This document shows, one piece after another, positions 24,809 to 36,160 of a DNA stretch of 64,000 nt. The DNA lies in assembly GCA_025267735.1 (NCBI GenBank), contig CM046305.1, positions 39,143,108 to 39,207,107 on the forward strand, given 5' to 3'. The notes beneath the pieces are model-generated. The model saw only the letters and a list, made by a program, of their open reading frames with translations, searched no databases and was not told the DNA's origin. A program made the position numbers and the translations under genes. Every line of letters begins with the position of its first letter. The stretch's first letter is position 1. The stretch is from Mactra quadrangularis (lineage: Eukaryota > Mollusca > Bivalvia > Venerida > Mactridae).

Positions 24809-25401
24809 CAATCTGATTAAAACCCGTTCTAAAATTTTCCGCTCGCATACTCGCTAATTAAGATCTGGTCTTTTTCAGGTGACCTTTTTCATCATAATAT
24901 TCATGACGAAATTGTTATGATACGTAACTTGTTTACATCGTCTACGTCACGCGATTTGAAATGAGCCACCCTATCGCAGACTGTGAATAATACCGCTGTT
25001 AAATTAGCTTGCTAACCTTGGTCTAAAAATAGAAATTACGAAATCAAAATGTTATTAATAGTGTTTAGTCTAGACGAAAGCTACGCATTGATTGATCGAC
25101 ACAAAGTTCATCTCGACGTGACTTTCCACGGAGGCAGTAGAGATCCTGTACGACAACGCTCAACAGGATATCTGTTTACGGAGATTGAGCGAACCCATAC
25201 TGTATACAGATTTTACTATTATAGTCTGACTGCAAATTGCGTGACGTAGACGATGTACACAAGTTACGTATCATAACAATTTCGTCATGAATATTATGAT
25301 GAGAAAAGGTCACCTGAACGTGACCTTCGTTTGAAAAAAGGCCAGATTTAAATTAGCCAGTAGGCGAGCGGAAAATTTTATATCGGGTTTTAATCAGATT
25401 G
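24809..25401. mobile_element. Compound MULE-like MITE: copy 3 plus inverted partial copy
   Basis: A nearly full forward copy (24809-25187, CAATCTGATTAAAACCCG to TACGGAGATTG) is followed after about 50 bp by an inverted, truncated copy (about 25236-25401) ending GGGTTTTAATCAGATTG. The inverted copy stops at CAAATTGCGTGACG. The outcome looks like one element with ~170-bp terminal inverted repeats. No common target duplication flanks the pair. The short flanks GCGAACC (25189) and GGTTCGC (25403) are inverted, not direct. Confidence 0.8.
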
Positions 25402-25877
25402 AGGTTCGCCAGAAAGATCATCTTGGTTAATGCAAAATCATTTTTGGCTATTTTCAAGTCCCAAATGCTTAATTTGAGAAGTACAAAGTCCCTAGATTAA
25501 GACCGTTCTGCTATTTAAACCATCGATTGTAATGGTCGTATGGCGAAACTTTACTGTACATAAATAGTTGATAACAACATCAGATATTGAACTGGTTAAT
25601 ATAATAACATCACTCAATAAAACACATGTTGAAATCTTCAAGGTTCTGTCAAGACAGCACAGGTTATAAAAATCAAGGAAGTAATTTAAGGGTCATAGCG
25701 TAGCATCAACATCAGTCATTATCAATCACAACAAATTAGTGTAGGTTCATTAAACTTTATCTTTTCATCTATATTTCTACCATGTTATCATTTAAAACAT
25801 TACATTCATCAATAATACCATCAAATGTAAACATGATAAAAAACAGCACACTCTGTTTCAATATTTTTTTCTCGTAA

Positions 25878-26370
25878 GCACTAGCCTGGTAGGCTCTAAA
25901 CAAAATGTCCAGAATATGGCGCTCAACCATGCGAAGAGATCTCAAGTTGCGCTTCTTCATAGCCACAATTGTGTCTATTCTGCTGTATGGCTACGAGAAA
26001 TGGACGCTAACAGACGCCCTTGGGAAGTCACTAAATGGAACCTATACACGCAGGCTTCGTAAGGTTTAAGACATTAACTGGTCAAGCCACACCCCAAACG
26101 AGATTCTATATGGGAACTTCCCTAAGGTCAATGACAAGATCACCTCCAGGAGGATGCAGTTAGCTGGATATTGCTTCCGTCATCCAGAGCTCAGCGCACA
26201 ACCGCTTGTACTATGGGAGCCAATCGCGGACATCGTGGAAAAGGATTACCCAAGGTCACCTTTTTGGACACACTTAAACGTGACAAAGATGCAATGGACG
26301 CAACAGAACTAGCCTCCCTTATGTCTGATAGGCGGAACTGGTGTGGGCATGATGTTGTAAGTAAGTAAGT
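25878..26370 (+). pseudogene. Decayed LINE, RTE-like C-terminal end
   Basis: The plus-strand frame gives ALAW*ALNKMSRIWRS, then ILLYGYEKWTLTDALGKSL, YTRRLRKV, a stop, WSSHTPNEILYGNFPKV, RRMQLAGYCFRHPELSAQPL and VLWEP. It then shifts frame to RGHRGKGLPKVTFLDTLKRD and ASLMSDRRNW. This order is typical of the region after the reverse-transcriptase domain in RTE-like non-LTR elements (from memory). It is inactivated by TAG at 25890-25892, TAA at 26067-26069 and a frameshift near 26220. No RT catalytic region or endonuclease remains. Confidence 0.8.
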
Positions 26371-26418
26371 ACGTAAGTACGTAAGTACGTAAGTACGTAA
26401 GTAAGCAAGCAAGCAAGC
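26356..26418. repeat. (GTAA/GTAC/GCAA)n microsatellite at LINE 3' end
   Basis: An interrupted tetranucleotide tract directly follows the LINE fragment. Short tandem tails are usual at the 3' end of RTE-type elements, so this probably marks the true end of that insertion. Confidence 0.8.
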
Positions 26419-27313
26419 TGGTAAGGGACTGGTACTTCTAAATCCGAGAACAAACTCCGTGTTCAAAAACAAACTTGGTCTCAAGCTATTTCATAAGTAC
26501 TGCAGTATACATGTACATGTATAGCTATGAAATAAATCATAGTGATCGAGATGAACCACAAAATTTTGTTTCAAAAACATTTACATAAGAGTTTTCTTAA
26601 AGCGTCCCTTATTTACAAATAAGTTTCCTGTGAACGCATCTGAGTTTTGATCTAGATGCCTGATTTCGTTTTCTTGACATGACAGGTTTAAACGATCCGA
26701 AATATTTGACAAAAATATTAAATTTGGAATTTTTCCCTCCATATTTGGAGAAGTTGAAGGCTCCGTGTAGAATGGTAGGGGGATATTATATAAGAAAAAC
26801 AGTATTCAGAGCTGATTAGGTAAGCTAGTAGCCATAAATAACTAAAAATAGTTGACTCATGACACGACCCCCCACCCCCACCCAAAAAAGAAATCCCAAT
26901 TTACATTCATTTTCGAGAAATCATAATCCAAAAAACACGTAAATTTCGAAACTTATTATTAGATTGCTAATTTTATAGCCAAGTCATGCTCAGCGGAAAA
27001 GTAAATAAGGGAATGACGCGAGCAAATTTAAAACGTAGTTTGGGGAATGTAAAACCGATCAGGCGTTTCTATAATTATTTCGTTCAAATGCATGTTTGAG
27101 ATAAATCGATAGAATAGAAAATATATCTTTAGACCAGGAAGAGTTTGTTGAAAAGTGAATAAATACCGAGGATTTGTTTACTTATGTAAAATTTTATTAT
27201 TCAATTGCGGGTGTATACAATTGTATACAAAAACCAGTGTCCTAAGTTATGAAATATGATAATGAACTCCTTGCTCGAATATTTAATTTTGTTCACAAAG
27301 TACACGTATATTT
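26419..27313. other. Intergenic, no gene seen
   Basis: AT-rich, with a C/A-rich tract near 26865-26890. Nothing else supported. Confidence 0.5.
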
Positions 27314-27437
27314 TGGGAGTTTAGTGCCTTATCAACACAAATTAAGGTCATTTGACAGCGGCCAGCTCACCTAACATAATTTTCCTTTACATTTGTCTGT
27401 AACCATTACTCACCTATGCACTCTTCCACATGGCGGA
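27314..27437 (-). mobile_element. SINE family A, diverged 3' fragment
   Basis: A reverse-strand match to the 3' half of the SINE: TTATCAACACAAATTAAGGTCATTTGACAG, in which the usual ACGGCGTC block reads CAGCGGCC. It is clearly older than the copies at 8183 and 28582. Confidence 0.55.
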
Positions 27438-27694
27438 CTGCGACTTTTGAAGTATGTATATCTTATTCATGAAGGGAAATCGACATACATAATTGTCAAA
27501 ATATGTAAATGATACTTTAATGTTTTAATACTGCGGTTGAAAAATAAGTTGATAGTTTTACTACATGTAGGGAACTCATATTTGAGAAATACGATGTTTT
27601 GAACGAGAAATACATTATTTCTTATAAACTCGGAAATTGGCGGACAGCTGTCTTGAGCAGCTACGGAATGTTCTTTGTAAGTTGTAACAATAAT

Positions 27695-27775
27695 GTCACA
27701 GATATCCAATCTCTAGAGGCCTTTAAGACTGCACTCCACGCCAGGATCGCAGACCTGCCTCCATCCCCTGCGTAG
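27695..27775 (+). pseudogene. Possible LINE reverse-transcriptase C-terminal tail
   Basis: The short plus-strand frame VTDIQSLEAFKTALHARIAD ends at TAG 27773-27775. A hydrophobic SLxxFKxxL block just before a stop is common at the end of CR1/L2-like non-LTR polymerases. The match is brief and there is no upstream RT, so the call is tentative. Confidence 0.35.
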
Positions 27776-27937
27776 ACAGCTCACGGGAGTTAATAGTTTT
27801 AATCTGTAAATACCATGCTAATTTTCAAATGTAAATATATACCTCGAGTGGTGACTGTCTTGTTTAACCTCCCGCGGGACTAATTACAATCCAGATTGTA
27901 TTCCTGTCCCTAACTAGGAAGATGTTATGATGAATAA

Positions 27938-28300
27938 GGGACCATAGTCAGTTATTTCACGTTGTATACTTTTCAAACAAGTAGGTCCAATTAGTTTGAT
28001 TACTCGGATTTTACCCTTAATTTTTTAATGTCAATTTGCCAAAATTAATCTTAAATAACTTTTTTTGTAAATCATTTAATTTGTTTTAAAATCAAGCTAA
28101 GTATTTTTAGGGCAAAGAACTATCGAAATTTCATCACCTCTGTAGATATCTTCATTAACAAGAAAATATTAGATGATATATTTTGTTATCCTTACATAAG
28201 AATTTAATGATAAAACCCGAGGATTCCAACTGTAAGGACCTACTTTCCAATTGGATTGCTTCAGATTTTATCGGGAAAAAAGATAACTGACTAAAGTCCC
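27938..28300. mobile_element. PIF/Harbinger-like MITE
   Basis: The TIRs are GGGACCATAGTCAGTTAT and, inverted, GGGACTTTAGTCAGTTAT. The element is flanked on each side by TAA (27935-27937 and 28301-28303). A 3-bp TAA/TTA duplication is the hallmark of PIF/Harbinger. Further mirrored blocks lie inside (AAGTAGGTCCAATTAG and AAGGACCTACTTTCCAATTG). Single copy here, no transposase. Confidence 0.75.
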
Positions 28301-28581
28301 TAATTGAGTTTAAAACGCCTCCTGTCTGAAGTTAACATTCGCGTAATTTCCTGGCCACTTAAAGCATATATGAGTGATGCTAAAATAATGATATACATGT
28401 ACGTGTATAAGTAAAAAATCATTTATGAATTCAAAATCTAATGACCACAGCGTAAAGAAATTTGAAAAATAAATATTTGAAATTTTAATACACACAGTTG
28501 ACTATGTCATAGAAATTACAAACATAATATCTTTATTTAAAGATCCTGAAGGCTTATCTACATGTACCAGAAGGCCAATGG

Positions 28582-28887
28582 TTTATTTTTATTTTATTTT
28601 TTATTTATTTATTAGAGTTAACGCCGTATCACATTTTAGGTCATTTCACGGCGTCCAGCGCACCTAACCTAGCTTTCCTGGACCTTTGTCTATAACCAGT
28701 ACTCACCTACCCTTCCACAAGGCCGGAAACTTCTCCATATTATCTAATCAATGGAGGAAAATTGACAAAAGTGTCTAATTTTCATGGAAGGGTATAACCT
28801 CCCCGGGTGGGATTCGAACCCGTATCCCTCGGGACACGAGATTCCGAATCCCGGCGCGCTACCAATTGCGCTATCGACCAGGGTTAT
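28582..28887 (-). mobile_element. tRNA-derived SINE, family A, full length
   Basis: In element orientation the head has the A-box-like GATAGCGCAATTGGTAGCGC and the intact B box GGGTTCGAATCCC. The body then runs to TGATACGGCGTTAACTC and an (AAATA)n tail. Best-preserved tRNA-like head of this family in the window. A full cloverleaf is not evident, so it is a SINE and not a tRNA gene. Confidence 0.85.
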
Positions 28888-29099
28888 AGGAGGTCATTGA
28901 AAAATATCACAAGTATAAAATTGCGCACATGAATACAAACATTATAAACAATATTCTTTTTAGAAAAATATATAATAAAAAAAGAAATTGAATACAAAAA
29001 TACAAGATTTAAAGAGTAACACTGTTTATAAAAGACTTGTATGCAACGTGACATAATAAATGCTACTCATTTAAAATGATAAAAAAAATTATTCGAAAC

Positions 29100-29288
29100 T
29101 ATGGTGGCATATTTCTGCCATCAGATAACCACATAACTAACTAGTTTTTAACATGTTAACTAGTTATGGTAACTAGTTAACCTCTTAAGTTAATTAAGTT
29201 ATGTGGTTAACTAGTTACCGTAACTAGTTAACCACTTAATTAACTGGTCAGTTATGTGGTTATCAAATGGCAGAAATATGCCACCATA
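29100..29288. mobile_element. Fold-back element with perfect ~22-bp TIRs
   Basis: The ends TATGGTGGCATATTTCTGCC and the mirrored GGCAGAAATATGCCACCATA are exact inverted repeats. A 6-bp direct repeat CGAAAC flanks the element (29094-29099 and 29289-29294). The interior consists largely of GTTAACTAGTTA-type palindromic units in both orientations, so the whole 189 bp could form a strong hairpin. Single copy in the window. Confidence 0.85.
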
Positions 29289-29619
29289 CGAAACATTGCC
29301 CAAAACTTGTATTATTATGAGTATAAAGTATTTTGACTTGTAAACTAATGGGGGACTTCGGTACATGCGTAAAATAAATTACCATTAAATTGTGTTTTAT
29401 TTAGTCTAAAATATTATCATTTGACCGATGTTTTCTATGTTAAGAAATAATTAACAATTCAAATCAGAATGCGAAGTCACGAATTACGAATTTAAAACAA
29501 AGTTAACAAGGCATGTTTGATAATACAAGTTCAGTTAACAGCGCAGTAAAAGTTCCCATTGAATAAATACTTTCATTAAAAAAAAAACTTTAATTATTAT
29601 CTCTTTGTGTTTATAGTTT

Positions 29620-30090
29620 TAACCGGGATCCGACGTTTAGCGGCGTTGCAAGAATAAGGCCTCTATAGTGCCTCATTATTTAATTCTAACCCAACTTAAT
29701 CAAGGGTTGAAAGTTGATCTGAAGATGATCAAAATTTACACTGAAATATATTGCTATGGACAGTATAGTTGATGGTTTGGACCTTATGGCGATTGGCATG
29801 GCTTGTAAGAGTGGTTGCTATGAACTAAAGGTTGGTTGCTAAGGATATGTTAATGGTCTAAGAGTGGTTGCTTTGAAGCCAAATTTGTCCTAGGTAATAT
29901 GTGTGAGTTCTGTAGGCTCGATACTATACCTTCCTACAAAGTGCGACGTTTAGCGTCAATGTTTCGACGTTTAAAGTTAGTCGATTTTTGAGACGTTTGA
30001 CGTCAGCGTTACGACGTTTAGCGGCGGTTGCGACGTTTAGCATTAGTTATATGTATGCGACGTTCAACGTCAGTTGCTACGTTTTTTTAC
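29620..30090. repeat. Scattered CGACGTTTAGCG repeat patch
   Basis: The motif GCGACGTTTAGCG(T/G)C and its variants occur at about 29630, 29941, 29967, 29995, 30015, 30035 and 30058. In between is a second irregular repeat around GGTTGCTA(T/A)GAA (29810-29875). Locally CpG-rich against an AT-rich background. Probably a decayed minisatellite. Confidence 0.55.
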
Positions 30091-31029
30091 TTGTAATTGG
30101 CATATGTTACCCTTTCATCGACTGGTCCTTCCACCTTCTCAACTAGGCTTGAGACGAGCGATGGAGAAGTTATATGTTATATAGGCTGTCAAACGGTTCT
30201 GATACAAATCGGTAAATTAATAAACGTAGTCAGTGAATATTGATTTTGCGTCTTTTGTGTTGACTACACAATATCTGCGTTGGTAGTGACGTTTGAAATT
30301 GGCCTTCGAGTTCTTTTTGTGGGGCGTCTTTGAAAGATGTTGATATAATTCGTAAGAGCAATGTCTTGGCTATGCATGCATTATAAATACATTGTATGTG
30401 AAATAGAATAATATATTATGTAGAAACTGGCCAGTAATTGAACTTTGGTAAAACAATTAATCATTCTTTGATAATATACCTTTAAAATTTATATAGTGGT
30501 TTGTCTCGGAACTATATCCTCACCATATGGTCTATATAGTAGCATTGCTTTATTAAAACAATGGTGACACTGTACGCTTCATATCACTCTGCCAAAAAAT
30601 AAATGTAAACAATCTGGCCCAAAAATAAATAAATCTGCCACAAGAATGGTTTTGATTATATATGATTGGATTATGTGGTTAGAATATGGACTTTTTAGAA
30701 CAGATAAGAAGATTATTGCAAGTTATGCTAACACATACTTCTCACATGACATAGGCATTCTTATATGTTCAGGGACGATATGTTTATGTTTTTATTTTCG
30801 TTGGTGAAATAAGAAGTCGTCGGCTCCTTTTGGTAGGTGATTGGGTACAGGTAAACTAGAGTCCAAGAAAGCCTGGACTAACGTGAAATGTTCTCTGCAA
30901 ATATATAATTAAAAATGCTTCCAATCCGAAAGGAACAAATGGCGTATTTTTGCACATGTAGAAAGCGCGCCCATGAGCCTTAACGTCTATATATGATTGT
31001 ACATCTATAGTCGATTGTGTAACCCGATA
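30091..31029. other. Intergenic, no gene seen
   Basis: No supported gene or repeat. Confidence 0.5.
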
Positions 31030-31115
31030 AAAATTTCATGGTCCGATCTGAGATTCGAACCCACGATCTCTCAAGTCGTATACAGACACTACCTTGTCGC
31101 CATGAAGGTAGCTTG
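31030..31115 (-). mobile_element. tRNA-like SINE head fragment
   Basis: In reverse orientation, GCGACAAGGTAGTGTCTGTA followed by GAGATCGTGGGTTCGAATCTC shows a good B box and a poor A box. The body does not match SINE families A or B. Probably the remnant of another tRNA-derived repeat. Confidence 0.4.
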
Positions 31116-31889
31116 AAGGCAAGAGAGTACAAGTGCCGTATTATCCCTCTGCAACAATTGAAATTAATTTTATTCAGAGTCACGCATGATATTCGACAAA
31201 TGTGCATTCTTAAATCACAGTTTTATTTCTAACAGATTTAATCATTATTTAGAAGATTTATTGCTTCTATAAATGAATAACACGTAAACCCTTTACATTA
31301 GATTTGATTGACAATCAAAACCGATAATATCAGATAATACATAATTATAAATATACAACTTAATATATAAATATTAATACAAAATATAATAAATAACTAT
31401 GTAATTATTACGTTATAATATGATATAAATATTTTAATCTTGCTTTGATTGACCCATACTGAATGGATTATGTCACATTAAAGTTGATTACAGATCCAAT
31501 ACATACTCTAGATTAAATTGATAATAGACTTACATTGTGAGGGATTTATTATTTCTTATAATATTGAGAAGGAATGCATAAAAACTATTTGATATATTTC
31601 ATTATTGATAAATAAAAGATTAAATAAGCTGCCAAAATGACATGTAAGCTTTTTGTGACAGTAGCGTGGTCTGACGTAATGCATAGCAAAAAAGCTGACC
31701 TTTTTCCTAAAGACAAATGTCGCTAGCCTTTGTCTAAATACACATTTACGATTGTATTTGTTAAGACGTCAAGGACAAAACTTGTAAGTTAGATCTAAGT
31801 CCCAGGACCTAACTTACAATGTTTTAAAGATATAAAAAACATCAATTAATTTTTTTCAATTTAAAATGCAAAATTTAAAACTTAAAAAT
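31116..31889. other. AT-rich intergenic with a small hairpin
   Basis: A ~36-bp hairpin at about 31783-31818 has stems TGTAAGTTAG and CTAACTTACA. Nothing else supported. Confidence 0.5.
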
Positions 31890-32215
31890 AAGATTTTGGA
31901 ATTCATCCCTAATAGGAATAAAGTGTCCAAACAATGTATCCAGGAAGTCTCTTTTAATAGTCTGTTCCAATCATTTTATACCGTATTTGCATAAATTGCA
32001 TCAATTGGCATAAAAGAGAAATCCTGGATAGTATGACCTTGGGAATTACAATGTTCAGAGACAGAAGTGATAGTGTCCGGATAGTGCATTATATCAAACT
32101 TGTGTCTATTCATTCTTTGCGAACATTGTTGAGTGGTTTGGCCAACATACTGTTTAGAACATTTAAAGACAAAATGCACGGCCGTGGTACAGTCAATTGC
32201 TGTCTTTCGATTTCG
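31890..32215 (-). pseudogene. Penelope-like element fragment, GIY-YIG endonuclease
   Basis: The minus-strand frame reads KTAIDCTTAVHFVFKCSKQY, then VGQTTQQCSQRMNRHKFDI and EHCNSQGHTIQDFSF, and continues after small frame changes as DWNRLLKETSWIHCLDTLF and MNSK. The KQYVGQT core, the arginine in QRMNRH and the final W.H.L.T.FP-like segment match the C-terminal GIY-YIG domain of Penelope-like retroelements. The usual GIY half is represented by the AVHFVFKC strand. The reverse-transcriptase region is absent. The fragment is truncated and frame-disrupted, so it is not active. Confidence 0.75.
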
Positions 32216-32765
32216 CCGAAAGGCTTAAGTTATACCACTGATCGCAAACTATCGACGAAAATGCCCGACCAGTTAACCTGCGGAGTGATGCATGTGACTA
32301 TGATTTACTACGCAGTCACTTTCTAGGCGATAACAGTAGTTCCGTCATCACTGGTCAGTGATAGGTGTAAACTTATATTAATAAGCGTGCGAAAGGGGCG
32401 AGTCAACCTCGTTAATACACTTAGCAGTATACGTCAAATCAAAGGTTTACATTCCATGCTGAAAAGTTTATGAAGTAAGAGCAATAAAATGATTGATAAA
32501 TTGATAAGTGTCTGTAGCTGTTTAGTGTAATGATACTGCGGTCATTCATTATATTACTTGAAGTTTAAGTTGTTTGACAGTATTGTACCATACTTATCAT
32601 ATTTAACTACACTAATGTACCTACAGAGAAAACTGTTCTTCAAGGTTTTGTATGGCAAGAAGGGGAAAATAAAATCTTTATAATATTTGCCAGTAATACA
32701 GGGAAGAATAAACACTTCGTCCGCATTTTTGTCCTGCTCGATTCGTACTTGAATCTAATGAGTAA
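32216..32765. other. Intergenic, no gene seen
   Basis: No supported gene. It may contain unrecognised upstream parts of the Penelope-like fragment. Confidence 0.4.
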
Positions 32766-32773
32766 GCAGTAAT

Positions 32774-33503
32774 TAGAGGTGAAACGATTCAAAAATTTTC
32801 GATTCGATTCGATTTCGATTTTTCATCAAACGATTCAATTTTTCGATTCAATTCGATTTTCTACTGGAATTATATAGGACATAACAAAAAATAAATTATA
32901 AAAAGAATTAAGAAAGAGATACAACCCAAAGACAAGAGAACATAGATATATATATATTTAAGAACAGTGCATTTTTATCTGAGGGACCTCCCTCCCGGAA
33001 GACGAAAAATTCTAATTCTAATTCTTTAATAATACCCATTTTACAGGTATTAGAGCTTGAATAGTTAAAAATATTTTACTGCATTTTAGCATATATAAAT
33101 GACAAATCTTATTATTCCAACTTTTTAATGAAAAGTAATGCCCATGGACAAATTGTTTATTTCTCCTTACCTACATGTACGTACTAACAGTATATGACTC
33201 AAGTCATTATCAAAATAAAATTATTCATCAGTGCATCAATGCCATTATTAATGACTAGTTAAGGTTACGCTTAGACATTAACAATCGTCGGTCAATAAGG
33301 GTACACTATTTTAGTTTACTATAAAAAATGCTTATTTTAATCGAAAAGGGGCGTTTCATTCAACTCACAAAACTACTGAAAAAGACAGTATTTAAAAAAA
33401 GAATCGAATCGAAACTGCCTCTTCAGAATCGAATCGAACCGAACCGAATCGAGCGTTAAAAATCGCGATTCTTTGTGAACCGCGATTAATCGTTTCACCT
33501 CTA
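32774..33503. mobile_element. hAT-like MITE with TAGAGGTGAAACGATT ends
   Basis: A 730-bp element flanked by a perfect 8-bp duplication GCAGTAAT (32766-32773 and 33504-33511). The ends are TAGAGGTGAAACGATTC and its mirror GATTAATCGTTTCACCTCTA. Subterminal regions are repeats of ATTCGATT on the left and AATCGAATCGAACCGAACCG on the right. No transposase frame. Confidence 0.9.
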
Positions 33504-33687
33504 GCAGTAATCATTAGTATGGATTTTTCAGGTTTCAATGGGCTCGAAAGTCTTTCTGTATTTCAATACTTTGATTACGATCTTCGTACGTAAAGGTTAT
33601 CAAGGTACGAAGGTACCAAGGTATTTATAACCTCAGTAGAACAAGAACGATTCTCAAGTGATACATATGCTGTTCAGAATGGTTAGA

Positions 33688-34084
33688 CAATCTGATTAAA
33701 ACCCGATCTAAAATTTTCCGCTCGCCTACTCGCTTATTTAGATCTGGCCTTTTCCAAACGAAGGTCACGTTCAGGTGACCTTTTCTCATCATAATATTCA
33801 TGACGAAATTGCTATGATACGTAACTTGTTTACATCGTCTACGTCACGCAATTTAAAATGAGCCGTCCAATCGCAGACTGTGAATGATACCGCTGTTAAA
33901 TTAGCTTGCAAACCTTGGTCTAAAAATAGAAGTCACGAAATCAAAATGTTATTAATAGTGTTTCGTCTAGATGAAAGCTACACGTTGATTGGTCGACACA
34001 AAGTTCATCTCGACGTGACCTTCCACGGAGACAGTAGAGATCCTGTATGACAATGCTGTACAGGCTATCTGTTTACGGAGATTG
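33688..34084 (+). mobile_element. MULE-like MITE (CAATCT family), copy 4
   Basis: A 397-bp copy with the clearest boundary of the family. A perfect 10-bp duplication AATGGTTAGA flanks it (33678-33687 and 34085-34094). It runs from CAATCTGATTAAAACCCG to TGTTTACGGAGATTG. Confidence 0.9.
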
Positions 34085-34094
34085 AATGGTTAGA

Positions 34095-34765
34095 TAAAAT
34101 CCCATTGATATGCCGCAATATTTCCGAAAAAAGGGTCATTCGGAATTTAGAAAGTCCGAGGTTCTTAGGGCTAGAGAATTTACTATAAAGACGTCGAGTA
34201 ATTTCTCAACCGATAAGTGTTGGTAATTAACATTATTCCGGAAAGCTCAAGGTTCGGTCTTCTCGTGTTATACTGTAGTGTGATCAAATACCAGGGGATA
34301 GATGAAGTCATATCTAACATGTATGTATTTGTCAACAGCTCGAAGCAGAATGGCGTTTAGTTAACACTGTTAAATATATCATAGCTGATGATTTTTACTA
34401 AAGCTTTGTTGCTATAGGCACAACACTCAAGACGTTTGAATAACTGGATGTCGTGAGTTTTGCATTTTTGCAATGAGCCGAGACATATTAAGTCACATGT
34501 TTAAAGTTTTAGTCTAAGTAATGTTGCTATTCTAGATGTAAGGGTGAACAAACGATTGAGATTTGTCTAACTTTGTGCAACTGAAATGTCCATGGCATCG
34601 CTAGAAACCAACGTTTTTCATATTGACATTTATATGTGAAACTAATACCTGGTTGACTGAGGATGACCCTTTGTATTTATCAGTTAGCTAACAACATATC
34701 ATCGTCAGTATACAAACTTGGTTTCTTTTATTTGCACTTTTATGTCAGAAAGAAACACGGTTCTA
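34095..34765. other. Intergenic, no gene seen
   Basis: No supported gene or repeat. Confidence 0.5.
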
Positions 34766-35015
34766 TGGTGCTTTTCACATAAATTCTTACGAAAAAGATC
34801 TTCGTAAGTCAGTTTCATATAAATAGCACTTCAAAGTCAGACGGATAATAAGCATAACTATGATGTGATATTAAAAAGGTATACACAATTCTACACAATT
34901 TGTATTATATTTAAAATCGATAAGCCAAAATATGAGCGTATTATTAATAATTCTTGCTTTTGACTTACATAATGTACGAAGATTTATTTCGTAAGAATTT
35001 TTGTGAAAAGCACCA
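34766..35015 (+). mobile_element. GTGCTTTTCAC-family MITE, copy 2
   Basis: The best-preserved ends of this family: TGGTGCTTTTCACATAAATT and AATTTTTGTGAAAAGCACCA. Core blocks are shared with copies at 21020 and 54462. No target duplication could be resolved. Confidence 0.85.
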
Positions 35016-35165
35016 CTGAAGATCATACACCAACCAGTGGTAGTGAGATCAAGTGTTTTAGTAGCAGTAGTTGTATCCATTGTGATCCGTATTTACAAGC
35101 AATTCATTAGGAGGCGTGTTTTACGTTTGTTATACAGGACTGTATGAAGTATTACATTCATGATG

Positions 35166-35471
35166 CATGGGCGGATCCAGCAGGGGGTCAAGGGGTCCGG
35201 ATCCCCCTAGAATTTGGAAAATGTACCTGTCCATAAGTGTATTTCTTGCCTGAAAGTCATTTGTAAGAAGCATATTAAAGCAATTTTTCTCGGTTCTTAA
35301 CCAAGATTTAATGGTTATGTAGTTTTTATTATCAATATGTTGCATTTTTTCTGCAAAATGTGTATAATGTGGTTGTGGTTTGAGGTTTGGACCTCCCATA
35401 AAAAAGTTAGGACCCCCCCCCCTAGAAAAGTTCGGACCCCCCCATGGGAAAAAATCCTGGATCCGCCCCTG
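35166..35471 (+). mobile_element. GGGCGGATCCAG-family MITE, copy 2
   Basis: The ends are CATGGGCGGATCCAGCAG and CTGGATCCGCCCCTG, flanked by a perfect 5-bp duplication TGATG (35161-35165 and 35472-35476). About 30 bp longer than the copy at 22677 because an internal GGACC(C/T)CCC-type segment near the right end is duplicated. Confidence 0.85.
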
Positions 35472-35487
35472 TGATGATACTCGCGTA

Positions 35488-36160
35488 TTAAACACGCTCC
35501 TTCTTGTTCATTATGTTATAATACACAAAGAAAAGTCTGCTGGGGTTCTGTAATATATGTTTATCATATATCAGCCTAAATCTGCTAATTAGATTCGGCA
35601 TCTGATGGCAGTGGAAGACATCCACATCCAAGAAAATCCGACACTGTTGACTATTTTTCTTCGTAATATATATTGAGACATCAGCTTCTTCTGGAGAGTT
35701 AAACAAGATATTGTTTAGAATTTATTCTTGGTAAGCTGGCTAGGCGAGCTATCTCTCATATTAGCTTTAAAATGTTTCTATGCTCATTTTCAACATTGAG
35801 AGGGAAACAGTTTACCTAACCAACGTATCTGATATACACCAGCATTCGATACTACCTCGGTGATTTCTACACAAATAAATCTCGGATATCATCAGGTGAA
35901 AAAGTAGATCTAGGAATTTGGTTTCTGTGGTAATATAGTCTGAACTACACAGAAGTACGACGTGTGAGACATTGTACTGATGAAATGATGTGATTAAGTG
36001 TGTAACAATGTCATTATTAAATGTTGACATGAAAATGACAGTCGCCGGACCTAATAACCTGGTTGTATTCCTACTACGTCTGATTTCCGAGGTATATCTT
36101 CGTAGATGATCGCCGAGGTAGTTCAATATGATACACCAGTCCAAGACTCCCTTCTTGGAA
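35488..36160 (-). CDS. Candidate two-exon coding fragment, unknown protein
   Basis: The upstream minus-strand frame (36160-35857) includes NTTRLLGPATVIFMSTF and YNVSHVVLLCSSDYITTE. It meets a donor-like CGAG/GTAGTA at 35857/35856. The downstream frame (35690-35488) starts after CTCTCCAG and reads EEADVSIYITKK, then FHCHQMPNLISRFRLIYDKH, to TAA. The junction phases agree (G plus AA gives GAA) across a 166-bp intron. The upstream frame continues without a stop into the 19-bp tandem array, so its 5' limit is unknown. The first exon vaguely recalls extracellular ligand-binding receptor regions, but that is not an identification. It could be chance. Confidence 0.2.
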
